From assembly GCA_002699025.1 (NCBI GenBank), contig PABA01000235.1:1-64000 (forward strand): DNA of 64,000 bases, written 5' to 3'. This DNA comes from Sandaracinus sp. Lineage in GTDB: Bacteria > Myxococcota_A > Polyangia > Polyangiales > Houyiibacteriaceae. Under the pieces are notes generated by a model. The model worked only from the letters and a program-made list of their open reading frames with translations, was not told the origin of the DNA and ran no database searches. Below, piece by piece: positions 49,506-58,079 of this stretch. Numbering within the stretch: position 1 is the stretch's first letter; every line of letters starts with the position of its first letter. Made by a program: the position numbers and the translations under genes.

Positions 49506-50651
49506 ATGATCGAACCGATGGGTCGCAGAGTCCTCCCGCTGGACGAGGTCCGCGCCGACGGCTGGTTCGAGAGACTCGGAGACGGCGCGCCGCAGTTCCG
49601 GGAGCTCTGCGAGGCCCTGGGCGAGAAGGTGGTGGCGTTCGCCATCGTGGCGGGCGTGCGCATCACGGCCGTGGCCCTCGATCGGCGCGCCCCGGACGCG
49701 AGCGTCGTGAGCTTCTGCCTCGGCGACGAGGAGGACGAGCATCAGCTTCCGCTCGGCGAGCTCCGCCGGCGCCTGGCCTCGAGCCTCCTCGCGGACGAGC
49801 CCTTCCCCACGACGCTCTCCGCCTCCCCGACGGCGCAGGAGCTCCAGCGCTTCATCGGCTACCGCTACCTGCTCCTGGCGCCGCTCTTCGGCCTGACGCT
49901 CTGCCACCTCGAGCTCGCCGACGAGGGCGAGGAGGACGAGGACGTGGAGCCGCCGAGGGTGCTCGTCGACCTCGGCGCCGCGCGCGACCTCGTCCCGCTC
50001 TCCGAGCTCCGCCAGCTGATCAAGGACCGGGTGCGGACGGAGGGCCAGGCCGCCGCGGGCGCCTCTCCCTTCGCCATCGACCTGAACGTCGTGCCGAAGG
50101 CCGCCGAGGCGAACGCGGCGGGCCAGTGGTCGAAGACCATCGAGCTCCTCGGCGCCTGGCCCGGGCCCCTCTCCATGCTCATGCGCACGCGCGAGGGGCA
50201 GGAGCTCGCGCCGGAGGTGAAGGCCAGCCTGGCGCGCGCGCTCGGGCTCCTCGGGACGGCTTACGTGGAGCTGGGCAACTACGAGTGGGCCGAGGAGGTC
50301 CTGCGGCTCGGCATCCAGTGGGGGCAGGCGGTCGGCGGGGACGCGACGGCGGACCTCTTCCGGCGGCTCGGGCACGCCCACGTGATCCGCGACCGGCACG
50401 GGCAGGCCATCGGCCTCCTGCGGCGGGCCCTGGCGCTCGGGGCGGCGCGGGAGGACGTGCTGCCGCTCCTGGCGCGCTCCTTCGTCGCTCGGGAGCGCTT
50501 CGTGGCGGCGGCGATCTGCGTCGAGGAGGCGCGCTCGCTCGGCGTCGACGGCGAGGAGCTCGAGGCCACGCACGACCGGGCGACGGAAGCGCTCGGCGAG
50601 ACCTGGGCGCGCTTCCGGGCCGTGGTGCCGGCGAGCTTCGGAGAGCGCTGA
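49506..50651 (+). CDS. Hypothetical TPR-like protein
   Basis: The 381-residue protein starts MIEPMGRRVLPLDEVRADG. The N-terminal half is a mixed alpha/beta domain not recognised. The C-terminal half has TPR-like helix pairs (YVELGNYEWAEEVLRLGIQWG, GHAHVIRDRHGQAIGLLRRALALG, SFVARERFVAAAICVEEARSLG). There is no signal peptide. Its stop overlaps the next ATG by 1 nt (TGATG), and the following two genes continue the coupling, so this is the first gene of a three-gene operon. A start at 49518 is possible. Confidence 0.6.
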   Translation: MIEPMGRRVLPLDEVRADGWFERLGDGAPQFRELCEALGEKVVAFAIVAGVRITAVALDRRAPDASVVSFCLGDEEDEHQLPLGELRRRLASSLLADEPFPTTLSASPTAQELQRFIGYRYLLLAPLFGLTLCHLELADEGEEDEDVEPPRVLVDLGAARDLVPLSELRQLIKDRVRTEGQAAAGASPFAIDLNVVPKAAEANAAGQWSKTIELLGAWPGPLSMLMRTREGQELAPEVKASLARALGLLGTAYVELGNYEWAEEVLRLGIQWGQAVGGDATADLFRRLGHAHVIRDRHGQAIGLLRRALALGAAREDVLPLLARSFVARERFVAAAICVEEARSLGVDGEELEATHDRATEALGETWARFRAVVPASFGER

Positions 50652-52810
50652 TGGCGGGCCCGGCGACGAGAGCGGCGGCCCGCCTGGACGGGCCGCGCTT
50701 CGATCTCCGCTTCGCCCGGGGCCGGGCGCGGCTGGCCCTCGGGCGGCCGCTGGTGCAGCCGGGCCTGCGCGTCGAGCGGCTCGGCGCCGAGGCGGAGCTC
50801 GACGGCGCGGTGGACGTGCGGCGAGGCGCCGCGGCCTTTCGGCACCGGCGGATGCAGCTCACGGAGCTGGACGCGGAGCTGCGCCTCGAGGACGCCCTGG
50901 CCCGGGGCCCGGCGGCGCGGCGGCTTCGCGTCGAGGCCTTCGCGGGGGGCGCCGCCGAGGACGATCCGCTCCGCGTGACCCTGCTCGTGCGCGACCCCAT
51001 CGGCGTGCTCGGCCTGGAGCTCGCGCTGGCCTTCGACGGCCCCGACCTGCTCCTCTTCCCGACGGCGCTCGCCGCCCTCGACGCCGGGCCACACGGGCTC
51101 GCGGCGCGGGTGGACGCGGCGGCGCGGAGCTTCGGCCTGGAGCTCGACCACGCGCTCGGCGCCCTCCGCTGGCGGCGCCCCGTGCGGCGGCTCCTCGCGG
51201 AGATGCTCCTCCCGGCGGGCTGGCGCCTCCCGGACGAGCGCGCCGCGGTCTTCACGCTCGAGGCCCGGGGTCGCGCGCTCCGCCTGCGTACGGACGCGGC
51301 GGCCGGTGAGCGCGGAGCGGCCCGGCTGCAGCGCGCGCGGGCGGCGGCCACGCCCCTCGACGACGAGCTCGCGCTCCTCGACCTCGAGGCGGTCCCCCCC
51401 GGCGAGGAGGGGGAGGCGCTCGCGGCCATCCGCCGCGCCTGGGGTCCCTGGCTCTTCGCCGAGGCGGCCCTGAGCGCCGCCGAGCGCGCGCCCTCGCAGC
51501 ATCGCGAGCGGGTCGTGGACGCGCTCCTCGCCTGGCCGACCGAGTCGCGCCTCTGGGAGCGGTGGGTCCCGCGGCTCGCCCTCGAGGGGGGCCGCGAGGT
51601 GCTCGTGCTGGCGGAGGCGGCCGTGGCGGGTCCGCTGGCGTCGACGACGCGGGCCCGGCTCGTGGGGGAGGCGCTCGCCGCCTGGCTCGACACCGGGCCG
51701 ATCCTGAGCGAGGCCGACGAGGCGCGGCTCGGTCCCCTGCTCGCGCGGGCGCAGGCGCTCGGGCCGGGCATGCCCGTCGTCGAGGCGGCGTCGGCGGCGC
51801 TGGCGCTCCGCGAGGGGCGCCACCGGGCGGCGGCGGAGGCCTGGCGTCGGGCGGCGGACACGAGCCTCGATCCGCGCGAGGCCGGGCGCTGGCGGCGGCG
51901 GGCGGCGGAGCTGCTGCTCGTCCTGGACGGGCCCCGGGCGGCCGAGCCGCTCTTCCGGCAGGCGCTCGTGGAGTGCGGCGAGGAGCCGACGCTGATCGCG
52001 CAGCTCGCGGGCGTGCTCGGGGAGCGCGGCGACGAGACGGGGGCCGGCGAGCTCTACGGGCGCCTCTTGCGCATGCGGCCGGAGGACGAGGAGAGCTGGC
52101 GGGCGGCGCTCCTGGCGGCGGCGCGGCACCACGTGGAGGCCGGGGCGCCGGATCGGGCGCGGCCCTTCTTGGCGGCGGTGGACGACGCGCCCTCGCTCGC
52201 GGAGCTCACGGGGGAATGGGCGCCGGAGGAGGGGGGCGAGTCGGTGGCGCCGGTCGAGCCGGGCGACGACTACGACGACTGCGAGGACGAGGACGACGAC
52301 GCGCCCCTGGTGCCGCGCGAGGTGCTGGCTTCGGAGGCCTCCGTGGTCCTGCCCGGCCGGCGCTGGCGCGAGGAGGCGAGCGAGGACGAGCCGCCGGACG
52401 ACGCGCTGCGGATCGACGCGGACCTGCTCGACGGCGAGGTGCTCGACGAGGCGAGCGCGTCGGCCGTGCTCGACGCCCTCGAGGACGCGGTGGGCGCGAG
52501 CGAGGAGGACGACGAGGAGCCGCCGGTCGGGCCCGGCGTGCTGCCGCCCTTCCCGGGGGCGTCGGGGCCGCCGGTGACGCTCGTGCACGTGGCCGACGAC
52601 GAGCTCCGGGCGCTGCTCCAGGAGGCGGCGCGGGCGGAGGACCCGGCGGGGCTCCTCGAGGGCGCGCTCGAGGAGGCGCTGGCGGACGCGGACGCGGCGG
52701 GGCTCCGGCGGGTGCTGCGGGTGCTCGATCGGCTGGACGGGGTCGATGGGGAGCGGGAGCTCCGCGAGCGGGCCCAGCGGCTCCTGCGCCGGCTGGGTGA
52801 GGAGCCGTGA
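50651..52810 (+). CDS. Hypothetical large protein with helical repeats and acidic region
   Basis: The 719-residue protein has a beta-rich N-terminal domain (about 1-200) with no recognised family. A helical-repeat region follows with TPR-like pairs (ALREGRHRAAAEAWRRAAD, AAEPLFRQALVECGEEPTLIAQL, AGELYGRLLRMRPEDEESWRAALL). Next comes an acidic stretch (about 530-640, DDYDDCEDEDDD), and last a helical end. No signal or membrane segment. It is translationally coupled to its neighbours on both sides, so its function probably concerns the metzincin-like lipoprotein or the TPR protein. Confidence 0.55.
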   Translation: MAGPATRAAARLDGPRFDLRFARGRARLALGRPLVQPGLRVERLGAEAELDGAVDVRRGAAAFRHRRMQLTELDAELRLEDALARGPAARRLRVEAFAGGAAEDDPLRVTLLVRDPIGVLGLELALAFDGPDLLLFPTALAALDAGPHGLAARVDAAARSFGLELDHALGALRWRRPVRRLLAEMLLPAGWRLPDERAAVFTLEARGRALRLRTDAAAGERGAARLQRARAAATPLDDELALLDLEAVPPGEEGEALAAIRRAWGPWLFAEAALSAAERAPSQHRERVVDALLAWPTESRLWERWVPRLALEGGREVLVLAEAAVAGPLASTTRARLVGEALAAWLDTGPILSEADEARLGPLLARAQALGPGMPVVEAASAALALREGRHRAAAEAWRRAADTSLDPREAGRWRRRAAELLLVLDGPRAAEPLFRQALVECGEEPTLIAQLAGVLGERGDETGAGELYGRLLRMRPEDEESWRAALLAAARHHVEAGAPDRARPFLAAVDDAPSLAELTGEWAPEEGGESVAPVEPGDDYDDCEDEDDDAPLVPREVLASEASVVLPGRRWREEASEDEPPDDALRIDADLLDGEVLDEASASAVLDALEDAVGASEEDDEEPPVGPGVLPPFPGASGPPVTLVHVADDELRALLQEAARAEDPAGLLEGALEEALADADAAGLRRVLRVLDRLDGVDGERELRERAQRLLRRLGEEP

Positions 52811-54387
52811 GGCGGGCCGCCGCGCTCGCGCTCGCGCTCGGGCTGGCGCTCGGGTGCAGCGCGCGCACGCCCCTCGGGGTCGGCGCGCCCTCCGCGGCCC
52901 CCGACGCCGGCGAGCTCGACGACGCTGGCGTCGCGGACGGCAGCGCCCCGGACGGAGGCATCCCGGACGGGGGAACGGACGCCGCCCGACCGCCGCCTCC
53001 CCCGCGGGATGGCGGGACCGACGCGGGCGCGGACGGCGGCCGCGACGCGGGCCGGCCGCCCGACGTGCTCTGCGAGGCCGACGCCGACTGCCCGGCCGAC
53101 CGCCTCTGCCGGCTCGACGACGCGCTCGCCGGCGAGGACCTCGCGCCCGCCCCGCTCGTGTGCGGCGAGGCGAGCCCGGCCGCCCTCGACTTCGAGCGCT
53201 GCGATCTCCCCGCCGACTGCGCCCGCGGGCTCTGCCTCGTCGCCGGGGTCTGCACGCCGCCCTGCCTGGGCGACGCGGACTGCGGCCCGGGCCTGCGCTG
53301 CCGCGAGGTCCATGCGCGTACGGCGGCGCGCGCGCTCCAGCCCTTCCGGGGCTGCGTGCCCGCCTTCGTCCCCCCGGCGGGCGCCACCGTCGAGGCGGTC
53401 GCGGAGAGCCTCGTCGCGCCGCCCGGGGGCGAGGAGCTCGCGATCCCGCTCCGCGCGCCGGGCATGGAGCCCACGCTGCACCTCCTGCTCCCGCGCGAGG
53501 AGGCGCTCGTCTTCCCGCTCCGCCTGACGAGCGGGGGCGAGGTGCTCTCGGACGCCGAGCGCTTCGTCCCGGGCGAGCCGCCGCCGCGCAACCCGGTGGT
53601 CGGCGAGAGCCTGGTGACCGTGCTCCTGCCGAACGCCGGCGGGGCGCCGCCGGCGGGCCCGCTCGAGCTGACGGTGGTCGCCGATGGGCGGACCACGCTC
53701 GACCTCTTCGAGCTCCGGGGCGGTCCCCGGGGGCGCCGGCTGGACGTGGACGTCTTCTACGTGGGCGGGGGCCGGCTGAGGCCCGCCGGCGAGGCCGGGC
53801 CGCCGCGGCTGGCGAGCGCGCTGCGTGGCGCCATGGCGCGGCTCGGGCTCCGACTCGGGCGCGTGCACCAGCACGAGGTCGTCGGCGCGCTGCGGGGCCG
53901 CTACGGGATCCTCGAGGCGGTGGGCGAGCGCATGCCCGAGCTCGGCGACCTCTTCGCGCTGAGCGCCGGCGCGCCGGAGAGCTCCGTGGCCCTCTTCGTC
54001 GTGCGCGACATGGAGCTCGCCCTCGGCATCAGCGGCGGCATCCCGGGCCCCTGGACCGCGCCCGGGACGCGCGCGAGCGGCGTGGCCGTGGCCTTCGACC
54101 TGCTCGACATGCCGGGCTTCCCCCTCCCCCTCGAGCGCGTGCTCGCCCACGAATTCGGGCACTACCTCGGGCTCTTCCACACGACGGAGGCGGACGGGAC
54201 GCGGATCGAGCCGCTCGGGGACACGCCCGCCTGCCCGGTGGAGAACGACGCGGACGGCGACGGCTTCCTGCTCCCCGAGGAGTGCGTGGGGGCGGGCGGC
54301 GACAACCTGATGTTCTGGGCGGCCGGCGGCGACGGGCTGAGCGCGGAGCAGCGGGGGCTCGTGCGCCGGGCGCTGCTCCTCCGCTGA
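52807..54387 (+). CDS. Zinc-metalloprotease-like lipoprotein (metzincin type)
   Basis: The 526-residue protein has a lipoprotein signal with ALGC, a long Asp/Gly/Pro linker (about 30-95), and a Cys-rich module (CEADADCPADRLC, CDLPADCARGLC, CLGDADCGPGLRC). A C-terminal catalytic-like domain follows. The zinc motif LAHEFGHYLGLFHTTE begins near residue 446 (HExxHxxGxxH) and a Met-turn-like NLMFW follows 45 residues later, as in metzincins. The last part contains NDADGDGFLLPEEC, a calcium-loop-like segment. It would act outside the cell. The GTG overlaps the previous stop (GTGA). Confidence 0.75.
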   Translation: MRRAAALALALGLALGCSARTPLGVGAPSAAPDAGELDDAGVADGSAPDGGIPDGGTDAARPPPPPRDGGTDAGADGGRDAGRPPDVLCEADADCPADRLCRLDDALAGEDLAPAPLVCGEASPAALDFERCDLPADCARGLCLVAGVCTPPCLGDADCGPGLRCREVHARTAARALQPFRGCVPAFVPPAGATVEAVAESLVAPPGGEELAIPLRAPGMEPTLHLLLPREEALVFPLRLTSGGEVLSDAERFVPGEPPPRNPVVGESLVTVLLPNAGGAPPAGPLELTVVADGRTTLDLFELRGGPRGRRLDVDVFYVGGGRLRPAGEAGPPRLASALRGAMARLGLRLGRVHQHEVVGALRGRYGILEAVGERMPELGDLFALSAGAPESSVALFVVRDMELALGISGGIPGPWTAPGTRASGVAVAFDLLDMPGFPLPLERVLAHEFGHYLGLFHTTEADGTRIEPLGDTPACPVENDADGDGFLLPEECVGAGGDNLMFWAAGGDGLSAEQRGLVRRALLLR

Positions 54388-54485
54388 ACCTCGACCGCTT
54401 CGATGGGCCCGCTCGCCGACGCGAGGCCCGAGGGGCCCGGCGAGCACGTGGCGGGGCGGCGCGATCCTGGGCTATAGCCTCCCCG

Positions 54486-55826
54486 ATGCGCGCACGCCTG
54501 CAGGGCTGGGGGACCCTGAGCCGGAAGCGAAGCCGGCGGGTGACCTGGTTCGCCGTGCTGGGCGGGCTCGCGTGCCTCTTCGGGGTCTTCTGGGTGCTCA
54601 TGGGCCTGCTCATGGCGATGCGCATCGAGGAGGAGGACGGCGTCGTCATCGGTGGCTTCTGCGCGGTCACCGGGGGCGTGCTCCCCTTCGCCCTCGGGGT
54701 CGTGCTCGTGGGCCTGGCACTCCGCCGACGGGCGGCCCTCGAGCGGCTCGGGGCGCTGGTCGCGTGGGCCGAGCGGCGCGGGCCGGGCTTCGGCCAGGCG
54801 GAGATCGCGCAGGCCCTCGAGCTGGACGCGGAGGACGCCGAGGCGCTCGTGCTGCAGGCCACGACCGAGGGGCTCCTCACCGACGACGAGGTCGGGCCGG
54901 CGCCCCGGGCGGCGGCGCCCGCGGACGAGGGGAGCGCGCCGCGCTGGCGGGCCGACGGAACGCTCGAGCCGGGCGCGCTGCTCGGCGGGACCTGGCGCGT
55001 GGAGCAGCTCCTCGGCGTCGGCGGGATGGGGCAGGTCTACGCGGCGACGCATGCGCGGACCGGACGCCGCTACGCGCTCAAGACGCTCCCGCCGAGCACG
55101 CGGCTGGCGCCGGAGGCCCTCGAGCGCTTCGAGCGGGAGGCGCGGGCCGCGTCGGCCCTCGGGCACCCGGGCATCTGCCCCGTGCACGACTTCGACCGGA
55201 CCGAGGACGGGCTCGCCTACCTGGTGATGGAGCTCCTCGAGGGGGAGACGCTGGAGGAGCGGCTCCGCAAGCGGGGGGCGCTCCGCTGGGAGGAGGCGCG
55301 GCCCATCGCCGTGCAGGTGGCGGACGCGCTCGGGGCGGCGCACGCGGCCGGGCTCCTGCACCGGGACGTGAAGCCGGCGAACGTCTTCCTCCGGCGGGAC
55401 GCGGACGGGGAGCGCGCGGTGCTGCTCGACTTCGGGCTCGCGAAGCCGCTCGACGAGCCGGCCGCGAGCCGGATCACGGCGACGGGGGAGGCCGTGGGGA
55501 CGCCGCTCTACATGAGCCCCGAGCAGGCGCGGGGGGAGGCGCTCGACGTGCGGACCGACATCTATGGGTTGGCGGCCGTCGTCTACGAGATGCTCACGGG
55601 CGCGCCGCCTTTCCTCGAGCCGACGGCGGCGCTCGCCTACGCCAAGCTGCTGAGCGAGCCCTGCCTGCCGGCGAGCCGCGTCGCCGTGCAGCCGGTGCCG
55701 GAGGCGCTCGACGCGCTGCTGCAGGCCGCGCTCTCGAAGGACCCGGAGGCGCGCCCCCCCGACGTCGCCGCCTTCCGCGCCGCGTTGGAAGGGTCCTCCG
55801 GTTTTTCCCTCGCCGACGCTCGGTAG
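54486..55826 (+). CDS. Hanks-type Ser/Thr protein kinase with N-terminal membrane helices
   Basis: The 446-residue protein has two membrane helices at the N-terminus (TWFAVLGGLACLFGVFWVLMGLL and AVTGGVLPFALGVVLVGLAL), a short domain with AEIAQALELDAEDAEALVLQA, then a kinase domain. Its motifs are GVGGMGQVYAAT, ALKTL, HRDVKPANV (His about 292), DFGLAK and SPEQARGE, so all catalytic residues are present. Unlike the kinase at 29165, the membrane part comes before the kinase and there is no C-terminal sensor. It stands alone before a repeat-rich region. Confidence 0.85.
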   Translation: MRARLQGWGTLSRKRSRRVTWFAVLGGLACLFGVFWVLMGLLMAMRIEEEDGVVIGGFCAVTGGVLPFALGVVLVGLALRRRAALERLGALVAWAERRGPGFGQAEIAQALELDAEDAEALVLQATTEGLLTDDEVGPAPRAAAPADEGSAPRWRADGTLEPGALLGGTWRVEQLLGVGGMGQVYAATHARTGRRYALKTLPPSTRLAPEALERFEREARAASALGHPGICPVHDFDRTEDGLAYLVMELLEGETLEERLRKRGALRWEEARPIAVQVADALGAAHAAGLLHRDVKPANVFLRRDADGERAVLLDFGLAKPLDEPAASRITATGEAVGTPLYMSPEQARGEALDVRTDIYGLAAVVYEMLTGAPPFLEPTAALAYAKLLSEPCLPASRVAVQPVPEALDALLQAALSKDPEARPPDVAAFRAALEGSSGFSLADAR

Positions 55827-55948
55827 TTTTTGCTTACCAGCGGGCCCGTGGGGCCCTCGGCGCTCGCTTCGCTCGCGTCACCGGGCTCGGTTCTTCATGG
55901 GTGCGGCAACGCGGCTCCGTGGGGCCGGGCTACGGGGCGGAGATGGGG

Positions 55949-56120
55949 GCGCTCCCCTTCGCAGGGCGGGGACTTCGCCGCTTCGCGGCTGGTGCGCTCC
56001 CCTTCGCAGGGCGGTGACTTCGCCGCTTCGCGGCTGGTGCGCTCCCCTTAGCAGGGCGGTGACTTCGCCGCTTCGCGGCTGGTGCGCTTCCCTTTGCAGA
56101 GCGGGGCGCTTCGCGGCGGG
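55949..56120. repeat. 45-bp tandem repeats, three full copies and one partial
   Basis: Units start at 55949, 55994, 56039 and 56084, each beginning GCGCTCCCCTTCGCAGGG and containing ACTTCGCCGCTTCGCGGCTGG. The fourth copy diverges after about 20 nt. The period 45 keeps reading frames open, but no protein feature supports translation. Confidence 0.9.
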
Positions 56121-56170
56121 CGCTTGCTTCGCGCGGCTCGGTCGCTCGGCGGCGGCTGGCTTCACCGAGG

Positions 56171-56209
56171 GCGAGCGCGGCGCTCCAGGGGTCGGAGCGC
56201 CGCGCTCGC
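56171..56209. terminator. Perfect 16-bp hairpin inside the inverted repeat
   Basis: GCGAGCGCGGCGCTCC (56171-56186) pairs with 56194-56209 around the 7-nt loop AGGGGTC. It lies between convergent genes and is a likely terminator. Confidence 0.55.
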
Positions 56210-56422
56210 TTTCGTCGGTGGCGGAGCAGCGGCCGCGAACGCGGCGAAGCCGGGCGGCTGCGAAGGGAAGCGCCCCTGGCGCCTGCCCCGCAGCTCGGCC
56301 CCACGGAGCCGCGGCACCGCTGCGTCGAAGAACCGAGGCATCTGACGCGGCCGTAGGCCGCGCCGAGGGCCCCACGGGCCCGCTGGTGAGCCAAAGACAG
56401 CGAGCGGTGGCGCGCGGCGTGG

Positions 56423-57007
56423 CTACGAGCTCGGCTGGAGGGAGGCGCAGATCTCCCGGAGCCGGTCGAGCTCGGCGGTCGGGCCGGTGCACTTCGCGCT
56501 TCGCTCGGCCGTATAGACGAAGACGCGCTGGAGCACGCCTTGGGGCGCGAGAACGACCTGGTGGCGGCCGTCCTCGAGGGTCTCGCTCTCGCTCACGCTG
56601 CCGCCCATCATGGTCGCGTCGGCGCGCGCGGCCTCGAGGTTCGCCGCGCCGTAGCCGCGCACCTGCACGTTGAGCTCGTGGAGCCCGCCGGGCAGCGCCT
56701 TGGAGAAGGTCGTGGAGGCGGCCGAGGCGGCGAGCGTGCGCGCGTCCTCCGGCACGGAGAGGGTCACGCCCATGTCGGCCACCTCGCGCGGCGCGAGCGT
56801 GATCGGGGGCGCCTCGTCCTCGGCGGGCTCGGCGGCGGCGCGGGCGGCCGCGGCGGCGGCCTCGGCGGCCTCGCGCGCTTCCTCCTCCGCCACGAAGCGC
56901 TCGAAGTCTTCGCGGCCGTCATCGCAGCCGGCCGCGAGGGCCAGCGCCACCAGGATGGGCCAGGCGCGGGCTGCGCCGCGCGACCTCTTCGTCGTCGGGT
57001 TCGTCAT
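56423..57007 (-). CDS. Small lipoprotein with C-terminal beta domain
   Basis: The 194-residue protein has a lipoprotein signal with LAAGC, then a helical Ala/Glu-rich segment (FVAEEEAREAAEAAAAAARAA) and a C-terminal domain with MGVTLSVPEDARTLA, LHELNVQVRGYGAANLEAA and GRHQVVLAPQGVLQRVFVYTAE. The domain is not recognised. ATG 57007 follows GAGGGA. The gene upstream, also a lipoprotein, ends 8 nt before it, so the two probably form an operon. Confidence 0.65.
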   Translation of the reverse strand: MTNPTTKRSRGAARAWPILVALALAAGCDDGREDFERFVAEEEAREAAEAAAAAARAAAEPAEDEAPPITLAPREVADMGVTLSVPEDARTLAASAASTTFSKALPGGLHELNVQVRGYGAANLEAARADATMMGGSVSESETLEDGRHQVVLAPQGVLQRVFVYTAERSAKCTGPTAELDRLREICASLQPSS

Positions 57008-57015
57008 GGCGTCCC

Positions 57016-57453
57016 TCACTTCGCCGTCAGGCTGCGGCAGGCCTCGACCATCGCCTCGCCCATGGACGAGTCGGTCACGTTCGCCAGCGCGTCCGTCTGG
57101 CAGCTCCATGTCTCGCCCCCCACCTCGACGTTCACGAACGCCCGGTAGAAGGGTCCGCCCAGCGCTTCGAACTCCGTGAGGAGCGCGTCCTCGGCGTCCA
57201 CGGGGATCGCGTAGCGCTCGTTGCCGGCGACCTCGGCCTTCTCGGCGGCGAGGTCCAGCGCCCGCTGGCGCACGAGCAGATCGAAGCCCTCGGCCGTGAC
57301 GTGCACGCCGCCTCCGCGGGCCGCCTCCGCCGACGCCCCCTCGGGCGCCTGCATGGTCGCGGGCAGGCCGGCCGCCTCGAGGTCGAGCTCCTTCATGGTC
57401 GGGCCGCACGCGGCGAGCGCGAGGACGGCCCCGATGAGCGTGATGCGCTTCAT
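57016..57453 (-). CDS. Small lipoprotein of unknown function
   Basis: The 145-residue protein starts MKRITLIGAVLALAACG, a textbook lipoprotein signal (LAAC). The mature part has an alpha/beta character, with VHVTAEGFDLLVRQRALDLAAEK and FYRAFVNVEVGGETWSCQTDAL. No family is recognised. AAGGAG is found about 10 nt upstream of ATG 57453. It is first in a two-gene lipoprotein operon, and the two proteins may be partners in the envelope. Confidence 0.65.
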   Translation of the reverse strand: MKRITLIGAVLALAACGPTMKELDLEAAGLPATMQAPEGASAEAARGGGVHVTAEGFDLLVRQRALDLAAEKAEVAGNERYAIPVDAEDALLTEFEALGGPFYRAFVNVEVGGETWSCQTDALANVTDSSMGEAMVEACRSLTAK

Positions 57454-58079
57454 GGTGGTGTGTCTCTCCTTCCGACCGCGCCCCCGGTCCATCCGAGCGC
57501 CGCGGTCGAGAGGGTCTACGGGGCCCACCCGGAAGCCCCCCATCAAAGCGCGTCAAAGCCGATCAAAGCGGGGCCTCACGAACGAGAAAGGCCCCGTCCT
57601 CGTGCACGTGCACGTGCTCGATTCGTCGGAAGAGACTGCCGACGCGGAGAGCGTGGAGCGCGAGCCCGAGCGTGGAGCCCGAGCCCAAAGCGGGGCATCA
57701 CGAACGAGAAACGCCCCGTCCTCGTGCTCGTGCACGTGCACGTGCTCGATTCGTCGGAAGAGACTGCCGACGCGGAGAGCGTGGAGCTCGAGCACCCAGC
57801 CCCAGCCCCAGCTCCGGCCCAAAGCCCCAGCCCGAGCGTGGAGCGCGAGCCCGAGCGTGGAGCCCGAGCCCGAGCGTCGAGCCCCAGCCCCAGCAGCGAG
57901 CCCCAGCCTCAGCAGCGAGCCCCAGCCTCAGCAGCGAGCCCCAGCCTCAGCATCGAGCCCGAACCCCAGCAACGAGCCCGAGTCCCAGCGTCGAGCCCGA
58001 CCCGCGCGTCGAGCCCGATCGCCTCGGTTCCTGCGGGCTCGGGCTCGGGCGATGCGGGCTCGATGCGCGGCCGCGCCGC
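57454..58079. repeat. Repeat region: duplicated 100-bp segment and GAGCCC/CAGCCC tracts
   Basis: No gene is seen. CAAAGCGGGG... at 57564-57660 recurs at 57686-57787 with small changes; both copies contain GCACGTGCTCGATTCGTCGG and GAGACTGCCGACGCGGAGAG. Three TCAAAGC motifs precede the first copy (57543-57570). From 57788 to about 58070 there are degenerate GAGCCCGAGCG and AGCGAGCCCCAGCCTCAG tracts, the latter in three 18-bp units near 57895-57950. Confidence 0.85.

Larger units (their letters stand above)
55827..56422. repeat. Repeat-rich region inside a large inverted repeat
   Basis: No gene is seen between the convergent kinase and lipoprotein genes. Left and right parts are inverted copies with exact pairs 55836-55863 with 56360-56387 (28 bp), 55886-55896 with 56327-56337 (11 bp) and 55911-55927 with 56296-56312 (17 bp), plus less perfect inner parts. 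Inside the left arm and the loop lie 45-bp direct repeats. It could act as a bidirectional terminator or be a non-coding mobile-like element. Confidence 0.85.

Noticed and set aside
55949-56120. Coding repeats in the 45-bp array
   Set aside because: Frames are open because 45 is a multiple of 3, but there is no ribosome-binding site, no family match and the array is part of a large inverted repeat.
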